Below are positions 1 through 6,940 of a stretch of 10,948 nt of DNA, one piece after another. Position 1 is the first letter of the stretch. Each line of letters begins with the position of its first letter. Under the pieces are notes generated by a model, which was given only the letters and a program-made list of their open reading frames with translations, did no database searches and had not been told where the DNA came from. The DNA is from Halomonas sp. (GTDB taxonomy: Bacteria; Pseudomonadota; Gammaproteobacteria; Pseudomonadales; Halomonadaceae), in assembly GCA_007116835.1 (NCBI GenBank), contig SKHS01000264.1, forward strand, positions 1-10,948. The letters are read 5' to 3'. The position numbers and the translations under genes are program-made.

Positions 1-110
1 ACATCTACAAAGGCGCACTGCCCTTTATCGCGCTACAGTTCGCTGCCGTTGCGCTGGTGTTTATCTTTCCCAGCATTGCCACTTGGCTACCCGATGCCAT
101 TGGCTGGTAG
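1..110 (+). CDS. TRAP transporter large permease (DctM-type), C-terminal end only
   Basis: An open frame enters from the left edge (first full codon at 3) and stops at TAG 108-110, giving the last 35 residues of a protein. They begin IYKGALPFIALQF, continue as a hydrophobic stretch and end in TWLPDAIGW. The pattern of a YKGALPFI motif, a last membrane helix and a terminal WLP close to the end is typical of the large membrane subunit (DctM family) of TRAP transporters. These use an ion gradient to import organic acids delivered by a periplasmic binding protein. The other two subunits, if present, lie outside the window. The next gene starts 29 bp downstream on the same strand, so the two probably share a transcript. 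The family call rests on a short tail and is therefore moderate. Confidence 0.7.
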   Translation, partial: IYKGALPFIALQFAAVALVFIFPSIATWLPDAIGW

Positions 111-125
111 CTATTACCAATAACA

Positions 126-130
126 AAGGA
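126..130 (+). promoter_or_regulatory. Ribosome binding site that decides the GGT-family start
   Basis: AAGGA lies 9 nt before the ATG at 140. The only in-frame upstream ATG, at 83, lies inside the end of the permease gene. It would add 19 residues that do not look like the family N-terminus, so 140 is preferred. Confidence 0.7.
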
Positions 131-139
131 ATTAAAAAG

Positions 140-1726
140 ATGCTTCATACCCAACGTAGCTACGGTGGCAGTTGTGTTGCCCCACACCACCTCGCCGCCA
201 GCGCTGGGCGCGATGTGCTAAAACAGGGCGGCAACGCAGTAGAAGCCATGGTCGCCGCCGCAGCGGCTATCGCTGTGGTATACCCACATATGAATGCCTT
301 AGGCGGTGATGGTTTCTGGCTAATTCACGAACCTGGCAAAGCGCCGGTTGCTATTGATGCCTGCGGCCCCGCAGCTCAGCTGGCCAACCGCGACTTTTAT
401 CCAGGCGAGTCGCATATTCCTGAGCGCGGCCCAAAGGCGGCATTAACCATGGCGGGTACCATTAGCGGCTGGCAGGAGGCGCTAATGGTAGCCAGCAGCT
501 GGGGCGATGCACTGCCACTGCCTGACCTGCTGGCCGATGCCATTCGCCATGCCGAACAGGGCGTAGCGGTTTCCCAAAGCCAGGAAACACTGACCGCCAA
601 ACACATTGAGCGCTTAAGCCAAAGCCCTGGCTTTAGCGATGCACTGCTGATTGACGGCAAAGTACCCCAGGAAGGCCAACGCCTGCGCCAGCCACGTCTT
701 GCCGCTACCCTAAAACGCTTGGCTAGCGCAGGGCTGGATGATTTTTATCGCGGTGAGCTGGCCGCCAGTATGGCGCGTGACCTGGAAACATTAGGCAGCC
801 CGCTTCGCTTAGACGACTTCCATAGCTACCGCGCCCAGCAGGTCACGCCTCTCCAGCTACGCCTGCAAGATGCCACGCTATACAATCTGCCAGCTCCCAC
901 CCAAGGCATGGCATCGCTGATGATTTTGGGTATTTACGAACGCATTAAAGCCGCCGAGCCCAACGGCTTTGAACACCTCCACGGCCTTATCGAAGCAACC
1001 AAGCGCGCCTTTATGCTGCGTGATCGCTACGTGACCGACCCTAACCGCGTACCAGTGTCGCTTCAAACGCTGCTGAGCGAAGCGCAAATCAGTGCAGAAA
1101 CCGCCAGCATCGACCCTGCCCAGGCACTGCCCTGGCCCTACGAACCTGCAGCCGGTGACACCATTTGGATGGGCACTGTCGATAGCGAAGGTCGCTCGGT
1201 TAGCTTTATTCAAAGCATCTACTGGGAGTTTGGCAGCGGCGTGGTGCTGCCTGAAAGCGGCGTACTGTGGCAAAACCGTGGGATTAGCTTTTCACTTAAC
1301 CCAGATGACTTACGTGGTCTTGCCCCGGGCCGCAAGCCTTTCCATACGCTTAACCCGGCACTTGCCACCTTTACCGATGGCCGCACTATGGTGTACGGCA
1401 CCATGGGCGGTGAAGGCCAACCGCAAACCCAGGCGGCAGTATTTTCCCGCTATGCCCTGCATGGCATGCCATTACAGCAGGCAGTCACCGCACCACGCTG
1501 GCTATTAGGGCGCACCTGGGGGGAGTCCAGCACCAACCTTAAGCTTGAAGAGCGCTTTGACGACCGGTTAGTTGCAGCCCTTGCCACCGCCGGGCACGAT
1601 GTAGAAGTACTGCCTGAAGCGTTTAGCGACACCATGGGGCATGCGGGCGGTATTGTGCGCCACCCCGATGGCTTAATCGAAAGCGCCCATGACCCACGTA
1701 GCAATGGTGGTGCCGCTAGCGTGTAA
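140..1726 (+). CDS. Gamma-glutamyltransferase-family Ntn hydrolase proenzyme, HpxW (oxamate amidohydrolase)-like
   Basis: This 528-residue protein has the full GGT fold layout. The N-terminal part contains GGNAVEAMVAAAAAI (about 30-44) and LGGDGFW (54-60). The self-cleavage and nucleophile threonine is Thr341 in GDTIWMGTVD, followed by QSIYWEFGSGVV and RKPFHTLNPAL. The proenzyme should cut itself before Thr341 into roughly 340- and 188-residue subunits. There is no signal peptide, so it should act in the cytoplasm, unlike E. coli GGT. Two canonical GGT features are changed: the R-E-x-A-P motif that holds the glutamyl carboxylate reads DACGP (73-77), and the GSPGG loop reads TMGGEGQ (421-427). 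These changes, the N-terminus (SYGG..APHHLA) and the length remind me of HpxW, which hydrolyses oxamate to oxalate and ammonia in purine breakdown. Linkage to a TRAP permease suggests action on an imported organic acid or amide. The fold is sure; the substrate is inference. Confidence 0.85.
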   Translation: MLHTQRSYGGSCVAPHHLAASAGRDVLKQGGNAVEAMVAAAAAIAVVYPHMNALGGDGFWLIHEPGKAPVAIDACGPAAQLANRDFYPGESHIPERGPKAALTMAGTISGWQEALMVASSWGDALPLPDLLADAIRHAEQGVAVSQSQETLTAKHIERLSQSPGFSDALLIDGKVPQEGQRLRQPRLAATLKRLASAGLDDFYRGELAASMARDLETLGSPLRLDDFHSYRAQQVTPLQLRLQDATLYNLPAPTQGMASLMILGIYERIKAAEPNGFEHLHGLIEATKRAFMLRDRYVTDPNRVPVSLQTLLSEAQISAETASIDPAQALPWPYEPAAGDTIWMGTVDSEGRSVSFIQSIYWEFGSGVVLPESGVLWQNRGISFSLNPDDLRGLAPGRKPFHTLNPALATFTDGRTMVYGTMGGEGQPQTQAAVFSRYALHGMPLQQAVTAPRWLLGRTWGESSTNLKLEERFDDRLVAALATAGHDVEVLPEAFSDTMGHAGGIVRHPDGLIESAHDPRSNGGAASV

Positions 1727-1769
1727 AACACCCTCCTGGCGGTCTTCTTGCTGCTCACCGCTGCTGAGC

Positions 1770-1834
1770 CCGAGCAGGCTATCTAGTGTTGCGTGCTATT
1801 GTCACGCTGCGCAGTGATACGCTAGCCTGCTCGG
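1770..1834. repeat. 11-bp inverted repeat in the GGT-msrB spacer
   Basis: CCGAGCAGGCT (1770-1780) is perfectly complementary to AGCCTGCTCGG (1824-1834). Between the arms a smaller hairpin is possible, GCGTG (1791-1795) with CACGC (1803-1807). No T-run follows, so it is not a standard intrinsic terminator. It could be a processed or pausing RNA structure at the end of the upstream transcript, or a protein-binding site. The function is unknown. Confidence 0.55.
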
Positions 1835-1840
1835 TAAGCC

Positions 1841-1860
1841 TCTGTTTAACGTTAACCAGA
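1841..1860. promoter_or_regulatory. 20-bp near-perfect palindrome in the msrB leader, possible operator
   Basis: TCTG-T-TTAACGTTAA-C-CAGA is symmetric at nine of ten base pairs; only 1845/1856 do not match. It ends exactly where the msrB Shine-Dalgarno run (GGGAGAGGAG, 1861-1870) begins. In DNA it has the shape of a dimeric repressor site. In RNA it could form only a short stem. No regulator is identified. Confidence 0.4.
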
Positions 1861-1876
1861 GGGAGAGGAGACCCCC

Positions 1877-2275
1877 ATGGCGAAAATAGCAAAATCCCCC
1901 GACGAATGGCGCAAGCAACTCACCCCTGAACAGTACCGCGTGGCGCGAGAAAAAGGCACTGAGCGCCCTTTTACGGGTGATTATCAGGTCAGCGATGCCC
2001 AAGGCATTTACCACTGCGTGTGCTGCCATGCACCGCTGTTTGAAAACGAACATAAGTTTGATGCGGGCTGCGGCTGGCCAAGCTTTGACCGCCCATTGGG
2101 CAAACGCTGCGTTGAGGAGCACAGCGACACCTCTCATGGCATGCAGCGCACTGAAGTTGTCTGCTCACACTGCGATGCCCATTTAGGTCACGTATTCCCT
2201 GATGGCCCACCAGACACAACTGGATTGCGCTACTGCATTAATTCGGTGTCGTTAGAGTTTCATCCTGACGAGTAA
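1877..2275 (+). CDS. msrB: Peptide-methionine (R)-S-oxide reductase MsrB
   Basis: MsrB reduces the R form of methionine sulfoxide in proteins, repairing oxidative damage in the cytoplasm with thioredoxin as electron donor. The 132-residue protein is close to the family's usual length (E. coli 137). Two CxxC pairs bind structural zinc: Cys47/Cys50 in CVCC and Cys96/Cys99 in CSHC. GCGWPSF (64-70), SHGMQRTEV and AHLGHVFPDGP are family signatures. The catalytic cysteine is Cys120 in RYCINS, and Cys65 in GCGWPSF is the likely resolving cysteine. The ATG follows a strong GGAG (1867-1870) with a 6-nt spacer. The gene stands alone, with a structured spacer and palindrome upstream and an intrinsic terminator downstream, so it is probably monocistronic or only partly fed by the upstream transcript. 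Confidence 0.96.
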   Translation: MAKIAKSPDEWRKQLTPEQYRVAREKGTERPFTGDYQVSDAQGIYHCVCCHAPLFENEHKFDAGCGWPSFDRPLGKRCVEEHSDTSHGMQRTEVVCSHCDAHLGHVFPDGPPDTTGLRYCINSVSLEFHPDE

Positions 2276-2307
2276 TCGTCACTAAATCCTCGATCAACGC
2301 CAGCAAG

Positions 2308-2344
2308 GCGGGCGCCATCTGCTAGAATGGCAGCCCGCTTTTTT
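2308..2344 (+). terminator. Intrinsic terminator after msrB
   Basis: GCGGGC-GCCAT (2308-2318) pairs with ATGGC-GCCCGC (2327-2331 and 2333-2338), with one bulged A at 2332 and an 8-nt loop. Six T follow (2339-2344). It ends the msrB transcript 33 bp after the stop codon, which means ylqF needs its own promoter or readthrough. Confidence 0.9.
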
Positions 2345-2391
2345 ATGCTCATGTTTGCTTGTATTTGTTTTGCGCTCATTAGGAGAGACTC

Positions 2392-3345
2392 ATGCTCGGC
2401 TGGTTCCCCGGACATATGAATAAGGCCCGCCGCCAGATCAAGGACGCGCTGCCCGAAATTGATGTCGTCATTGAAGTCCTTGATGCGCGCCTGCCCTACT
2501 CCAGCGCCAACCCCATGCTGGCCGAGCTGACGCGCCATAAGCCGGTACTGAAGATTTTGTCACGGGCGGATCTTGCCGACCCTGAACGTACCGCGGAATG
2601 GGTGGCGTTTTTTGATGCCCAAGAGGATACCCGTGCGTTGGCGATCACCACTACCAACACCCGCGAGCTTAAAAAAATCCCCAAGCTGTGCCACGAACTG
2701 GCAGGCGCAGTGCGTGCAGACCGTGATGTACGCGTGATGGTAATGGGTATTCCCAACGTCGGAAAATCAACGCTGATCAATGGGCTTGCTGGGCGTAAAA
2801 TTGCCAAAACCGGCAATGAACCCGCAGTCACCAAGCGTCAACAAAAGGTGCGCATTGACGGTCGCGTCGCGCTGATTGACACCCCTGGGGTGCTATGGCC
2901 AAAAATCGAAGATCAAGCCAGCGCCTACCGCTTGGCTGCCAGCGGTGCAATTCGTGATACCGCAATTGAATATACCGATGTGGCCATTGTTACCAGCGCA
3001 GAGCTTGCCAAGCGTTATCCTGCAGCGTTAACCGCTCGCTACAAGCTCAAGGCGTTGCCCACTTATGAAGCTCCCGTCACCCAGGCGGTGGATGCTGATG
3101 GCCCGCAAAAGCCGGATTTCTTGGCCATTGCCGGTTTTGATGGCCACGCCATTTTGAAAGAAATCGCCGGCAAACGCGGCGGCCTACGCCCTGGCGGCGA
3201 GGCCGACCTACACCGTGGCGCTGAAGTACTGCTACACGAACTGCGCGACGGAAAACTCGGCAGGCTGACACTGGAAACACCAAGCGACATTCCGCCGCCG
3301 CCACTACAAAACGACGAAGACAGCCCGGTACAATCCGACGCATAA
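2392..3345 (+). CDS. ylqF: YlqF/RbgA-family circularly permuted ribosome-assembly GTPase
   Basis: RbgA (YlqF) of Bacillus is needed for late assembly of the 50S ribosomal subunit, and this is the same family. The 317-residue protein opens with the family signature WFPGHMNKARR (4-14). Its GTPase motifs come in the permuted order: G4-like SRAD (57-60), then G1 GIPNVGKST (119-127), a G2 threonine near 147, and G3 DTPG (163-166). The C-terminal RNA-binding domain follows, ending in an acidic, proline-rich tail. The base-recognising G4 motif has arginine where NKxD is usual, the only departure seen. AGGAG (2381-2385) sits 6 nt before the ATG. The aminotransferase gene begins 55 bp downstream on the same strand with no terminator between, so the two are probably co-transcribed. 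The exact assembly step in this organism is inferred from the family. Confidence 0.92.
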   Translation: MLGWFPGHMNKARRQIKDALPEIDVVIEVLDARLPYSSANPMLAELTRHKPVLKILSRADLADPERTAEWVAFFDAQEDTRALAITTTNTRELKKIPKLCHELAGAVRADRDVRVMVMGIPNVGKSTLINGLAGRKIAKTGNEPAVTKRQQKVRIDGRVALIDTPGVLWPKIEDQASAYRLAASGAIRDTAIEYTDVAIVTSAELAKRYPAALTARYKLKALPTYEAPVTQAVDADGPQKPDFLAIAGFDGHAILKEIAGKRGGLRPGGEADLHRGAEVLLHELRDGKLGRLTLETPSDIPPPPLQNDEDSPVQSDA

Positions 3346-3400
3346 TGGGCGAACTATCGCCAACACCCCGGCCACTGGACACTTTTGGATATCACACCCC

Positions 3401-4648
3401 ATGGACACCCCGCAGTCTAAAGAATCGCACCCGCTTAAAAAATCACACAAGCTGCATAACGTTTGCTACGACATTCGTGGCCCGGTACTGGATCACGCTA
3501 AACGCCTGGAAGAAGAAGGCCAGCGGATTCTTAAGCTGAACATTGGCAACCCGGCACCGTTTGGTTTTGAGGCACCGGAAGAGATTCTTCAAGACGTGAT
3601 GCGCAACCTGCCCACCGCCCAGGGCTACTGCGATTCCAAAGGCCTGTACTCTGCGCGCAAGGCGATTATGCAGGAGTGCCAACGTAAACAGATACCCAAC
3701 GTCGGCATCGAAGATATCTACATCGGCAATGGCGTTTCTGAATTGATTGTGATGGCCATGCAGGCGCTATTAAACGACGGTGATGAAGTATTGATCCCCG
3801 CGCCCGACTACCCACTATGGACCGCTGCAGCGCATTTGTCTGGCGGGCACGGCGTTCACTATCTATGCGATGAACAAGCCGACTGGGCTCCGGACATGGC
3901 GGATATACGCGCCAAAGTTACCAGCCGCACCCGAGCCATTGTGATTATCAACCCGAACAACCCTACCGGCGCGGTTTACCCACCAGAGGTGGTGCGGGAA
4001 GTACTGGAGATTGCCAAGCAGCATAACCTGGTCGTGTTTTCTGATGAGATCTACGACAAGATTCTCTACGACGGCGTAGAGCACACCGCGACCGGGGCAC
4101 TCGCGGACGATGACCAGCTAGTGATCACCATGAATGGCCTATCAAAAAGCTACCGCTGTGCAGGCTTCCGTTCAGGCTGGATGACCATTTCTGGAACGCT
4201 GGCCAAACAGCGCGCGCACGATTATATCCAGGGGCTGACCATGCTGGCCTCGATGCGCCTGTGCGCCAACGTGCCAGCTCAACACGCCATTCAAACTGCG
4301 CTGGGGGGCTACCAGTCAATCAATGATTTGATTCTCCCGGGCGGACGACTACTGGCTCAGCGCAATATTACGGTAGAAAAGCTTAATGCCATTCCCGGGG
4401 TTTCCTGCGTGACACCTAAAGGGGCGCTGTACGCCTTTCCCCGCTTAGACCCGAACGTGTTCAAGATTAAAGATGACCAACAGCTGGTACTGGATTTACT
4501 GCTCCAGGAAAAAATCCTGCTGGTACAAGGTAGCGCCTTCAACTGGCCAGAACCTGATCACGTGCGCATTGTCACACTACCGTGGGCCGACCAGCTCGGC
4601 GATGCTCTTGACCGCTTCGCCAACTTTCTGTCCCGTTATCGCCAATAA
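3401..4648 (+). CDS. alaA: AlaA-type PLP-dependent alanine/glutamate-pyruvate aminotransferase
   Basis: E. coli AlaA (YfbQ) transfers the amino group of glutamate to pyruvate and is a main route to alanine. This 415-residue protein resembles AlaA closely along its length, for example VCYDIRGPVL, LKLNIGNPAPFGF, LPTAQGYCDSKGLYSARKAI and ASMRLCANVPAQHAIQTALGG. It is a fold-type I aminotransferase. Lys249 in NGLSKSYR forms the internal aldimine with pyridoxal phosphate, Asp215 in SDEIYDKI contacts the pyridine nitrogen, NPNNPTG (184-190) is the cofactor loop, and HVRIVTLP near the C-terminus carries the substrate-carboxylate arginine. The ATG at 3401 gives an N-terminus about 10 residues longer than E. 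coli AlaA. Its upstream GGA is weak and 11 nt away, so translation may depend partly on coupling to ylqF. No terminator is visible after the stop. Confidence 0.93.
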   Translation: MDTPQSKESHPLKKSHKLHNVCYDIRGPVLDHAKRLEEEGQRILKLNIGNPAPFGFEAPEEILQDVMRNLPTAQGYCDSKGLYSARKAIMQECQRKQIPNVGIEDIYIGNGVSELIVMAMQALLNDGDEVLIPAPDYPLWTAAAHLSGGHGVHYLCDEQADWAPDMADIRAKVTSRTRAIVIINPNNPTGAVYPPEVVREVLEIAKQHNLVVFSDEIYDKILYDGVEHTATGALADDDQLVITMNGLSKSYRCAGFRSGWMTISGTLAKQRAHDYIQGLTMLASMRLCANVPAQHAIQTALGGYQSINDLILPGGRLLAQRNITVEKLNAIPGVSCVTPKGALYAFPRLDPNVFKIKDDQQLVLDLLLQEKILLVQGSAFNWPEPDHVRIVTLPWADQLGDALDRFANFLSRYRQ

Positions 4649-4651
4649 CAT

Positions 4652-4681
4652 CTTGAAATTGTCATCAATTACACGTATCTA
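4652..4681 (+). promoter_or_regulatory. Candidate heat-shock (sigma32-type) promoter of htpX
   Basis: CTTGAAA (4652-4658) is an exact match to the sigma32 -35 consensus. After 13 nt comes CACGTATCT (4672-4680), a partial match to the C-rich CCCCATnT -10 region. The same site can be read as a sigma70 promoter (TTGAAA, 17 nt, TATCTA), but that -10 is poor. It lies 50-79 bp before the htpX ATG, and E. coli htpX is a known heat-shock gene. Confidence 0.5.
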
Positions 4682-4730
4682 GCCATCATTACATCGACGC
4701 TTTTATGACCTTTGAGGGAGAACCCACACA

Positions 4731-5636
4731 ATGATGCGCATTTTGCTGTTCTTGGCTACTAACCTAGCGGTAGTTCTGGTGGCTAGCTTCACACTGCGGC
4801 TGTTTGGCGTAGAAGGCTACTTACGCAGCCAGGGCATTAACTTCACTGGCTTGCTACTGTTCTGCTTTATCGTTGGTATGGCAGGGTCAATCATTTCGCT
4901 GTTTATGTCGAAGTGGCTAGCGAAAAGATCAACCGGCACGGTCATCATAGAGACACCGTCTAACGCCACTGAAAAATGGCTAGTTGACACAGTGGCCGAA
5001 CTCTCCCGAGAAGCGGGCATTAAGACGCCTGAAGTGGGTATCTTTCCTGCCCAACAGTCGAATGCGTTTGCGACGGGTTGGAACAAAAATGAGTCGCTGG
5101 TCGCTGTCTCAGCGGGCTTGTTGAACCGCATGCGTCCAGAAGAAATACGCGCGGTACTTGCCCACGAAATTGGTCACGTGGCCAATGGCGACATGGTCAC
5201 CCTGGCGCTAATTCAAGGCGTTGTGAACACCTTTGTCATGTTCTTCGCCCGTGCGGTTGCTCACCTGATTGACAGCTTCTTAAAGAGCCGCAGCGATGGT
5301 GAAGGCGGCCTTGGCTTTATGGGCTACTTTGCAGTGGTCATGGTGGCAGAAATTGTCTTCGGCATTATTGCGTCCGCTATTGTGGCGTGGTTCTCGCGCT
5401 ACCGGGAGTATCGCGCCGATGAAGCAGGCGCTCGTTTAGCGGGTACCGGCGCCATGGTTAATGCGCTGGCTCGCCTGAAAGCAGAAACCGAACTGCCTGA
5501 CCAAATGCCAGATACTATGCGCGCCATGGCTATTACCAAAGGCCAAACTCGCTCACTGGTAGAACGTTTGTTTGCAAGCCACCCGCCGTTAGATGACCGT
5601 ATCCGCGCGCTGAAAGAAGCCGCTTACCGTCAGTAA
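4731..5636 (+). CDS. htpX: Membrane zinc protease HtpX (M48B)
   Basis: HtpX is an inner-membrane zinc metalloprotease that cuts damaged or misfolded membrane proteins alongside FtsH. The 301-residue protein has the family shape: two N-terminal membrane segments (about 4-24 and 39-60), a cytoplasmic catalytic part, and two further hydrophobic stretches (about 155-180 and 197-220). The zinc site is HEIGH (145-149), with Glu226 of EYRAD as the probable third ligand. Other family marks are NAFATGW and the final FASHPPLDDRIRAL. It starts with MM as E. coli HtpX does. GAGGGAG (4714-4720) lies 10 nt before the first ATG and 13 nt before the second, so the first is chosen. A heat-shock-like promoter lies in the 82-bp upstream gap and a strong hairpin terminator follows, so it is probably a single-gene unit. 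Confidence 0.96.
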   Translation: MMRILLFLATNLAVVLVASFTLRLFGVEGYLRSQGINFTGLLLFCFIVGMAGSIISLFMSKWLAKRSTGTVIIETPSNATEKWLVDTVAELSREAGIKTPEVGIFPAQQSNAFATGWNKNESLVAVSAGLLNRMRPEEIRAVLAHEIGHVANGDMVTLALIQGVVNTFVMFFARAVAHLIDSFLKSRSDGEGGLGFMGYFAVVMVAEIVFGIIASAIVAWFSRYREYRADEAGARLAGTGAMVNALARLKAETELPDQMPDTMRAMAITKGQTRSLVERLFASHPPLDDRIRALKEAAYRQ

Positions 5637-5654
5637 ACATATTATCGTTAGCAT

Positions 5655-5690
5655 AATGCACAAGGCCCGCAAATGCGGGCCTTGTGCGTT
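5655..5690. terminator. Bidirectional hairpin between htpX and pdxB
   Basis: GCACAAGGCCCGC (5658-5670) and GCGGGCCTTGTGC (5675-5687) form a perfect 13-bp stem with an AAAT loop. Three more outer pairs, one of them G-U, extend it to 5655-5690. It lies between the stops of two convergent genes. The T-run is short on the htpX side (GTTTC) and weak on the pdxB side (ATTAT), but the stem is very stable, so it can serve both strands. Confidence 0.85.
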
Positions 5691-5711
5691 TCAAGTCATC
5701 ACACAGCGTAA

Positions 5712-6857
5712 TTAAACACACCGCACCTGAAAACCAGCCGCTAGCAGCGGCGCTTCCAACACCGCTGCATCGTTCTGTAACAAGACGCGCAGCGTGGCAA
5801 ACTCGCGCCGTAGCGGATAGTTCACCCGGCAGTGGTCAAAGCCTTGCTTAATGCCCTGCTGTCTCACCTGACGCTGCAGGGCATCATGGTCACGGCGCAC
5901 ATCGTATACCGTACGGGCGCAAAGCCGCAGCGCATCTTCCACCGGCAAGGCCTGCTGCAGCGTTAACTCAGCCAACGCGGGCGACGGGCAAAGCTCGCTA
6001 AAACGTAACTGACTGGGCTGGCCGATATGCTCAGCGAACGCTTGTTGAATCATCCACGTACCGCGTAGCTTGCCATCCAGGCTATGCCCAGCGATGTGCG
6101 GCGTTGCCAGCGCTACTAAATCGCGCAGTCCCGCGTCTATTTCCGGTTCGCCTTCCCAAACGTCCAAAATCGCCGTGATATCGCCCTTACCTGCTAAACG
6201 GCTGCGCAGCGCTAAGCCATCAATACAGTCGCCCCGCCCGGCATTGAGCAGCACTGTGCCTGGGGCTAAGTCGTTAATACGCTCGGCGTTAAGCAACTGA
6301 TAGGTGGCATGGCGGCCCTCTTTGACCAGCGGCGTGTGCAGGCACATTACGTCGCAGCGCTCGATCAGGGTATCTAGTGAGCAAAACTCAACCGACGGGT
6401 CTGCTTCCGCCCTAGGCGGGTCACAAACCAGCGTTGCTACCCCCAACGCCTGCAAACGCTGCTGCAAACGGCCACCAACGTTGCCTGCCCCCACAATCCC
6501 CACCGTGCGCGTCAGCAACGGCCACCCTTCGCGCTCACTCACTAACAGCAAGCTGCTAAGCACATAATCCACCACGGCTTCAGCATTGCAGCCAGGGGCG
6601 CTAGCAAAACCAATACCGCGTTCGCTTAGTAACACGCGGTCGATATGGTCGGTGCCAATGGTGCAGGTACCCACAAAACGCAGCGGGCTTTGTGCCAACA
6701 GCGCCTGGTTTACCTGGGTAATCGAGCGCACGATCAGCGCGTCGGCCTCCGCCACATCAGCGGAACAAATCTCACGCCCTGGCAAACGGTGCAGTGCGCC
6801 AAACGGTTCAAAGCACTGGTCAGCAGCGGGGATGTTAGCGTCGATAACAAGTTTCAT
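5712..6857 (-). CDS. pdxB: Erythronate-4-phosphate dehydrogenase PdxB
   Basis: PdxB oxidises 4-phospho-D-erythronate to 2-oxo-3-hydroxy-4-phosphobutanoate, the second step of the DXP-dependent pathway to pyridoxal 5'-phosphate. The 381-residue protein has the usual length. It belongs to the D-2-hydroxyacid dehydrogenase family: the Rossmann motif is GIVGAGNVGGR (120-130), and the catalytic triad is Arg208 (NAGRGD), Glu237 (WEGEPE) and His254 (TPHIAGHS). The N-terminal IDANIP and GTCTIGTDHID, and the C-terminal PdxB dimerisation region (about 290-381), separate it from other family members. The start ATG (6855-6857, minus strand) has only a weak GGA upstream. It is convergent with htpX and divergent from the small gene at 6941. 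Its product is a precursor of the cofactor used by the aminotransferase at 3401, but nothing shows co-regulation. Confidence 0.96.
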   Translation of the reverse strand: MKLVIDANIPAADQCFEPFGALHRLPGREICSADVAEADALIVRSITQVNQALLAQSPLRFVGTCTIGTDHIDRVLLSERGIGFASAPGCNAEAVVDYVLSSLLLVSEREGWPLLTRTVGIVGAGNVGGRLQQRLQALGVATLVCDPPRAEADPSVEFCSLDTLIERCDVMCLHTPLVKEGRHATYQLLNAERINDLAPGTVLLNAGRGDCIDGLALRSRLAGKGDITAILDVWEGEPEIDAGLRDLVALATPHIAGHSLDGKLRGTWMIQQAFAEHIGQPSQLRFSELCPSPALAELTLQQALPVEDALRLCARTVYDVRRDHDALQRQVRQQGIKQGFDHCRVNYPLRREFATLRVLLQNDAAVLEAPLLAAGFQVRCV

Positions 6858-6928
6858 AGGCGTTTTAGTATCCGGGCTTTACAATACGCCGCCACGGCTT
6901 GATAGGCAGGCGTGTTCGAGGGTAGTTT

Positions 6929-6934
6929 AAGGAG
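6929..6934 (+). promoter_or_regulatory. Ribosome binding site supporting a GTG start
   Basis: AAGGAG lies 6 nt before GTG 6941. It supports this non-ATG start for the small WGR-like gene; no in-frame ATG exists nearby before residue 20. Confidence 0.7.
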
Positions 6935-6940
6935 AGTGTT

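Noticed and set aside
83..139. Upstream ATG at 83 as the start of the GGT-family gene
   Set aside because: It lies within the permease coding end, has no good ribosome site, and adds residues unlike the family N-terminus. ATG 140 has AAGGA at a good distance.
878..1273. 131-codon open frame on the minus strand
   Set aside because: It is wholly antisense to the GGT-family gene, has no recognisable domain, and is explained by the codon bias of the real gene.
1092..1508. 138-codon open frame on the plus strand in another frame
   Set aside because: It lies inside the GGT-family gene, whose protein is conserved throughout this stretch, and its translation resembles no family.
6899..6928. TTGATA with TAGTTT as a promoter for the WGR-like gene
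   Set aside because: The -10 matches only 3 of 6 bases, and the start point would fall at the ribosome site, leaving no room for a leader.
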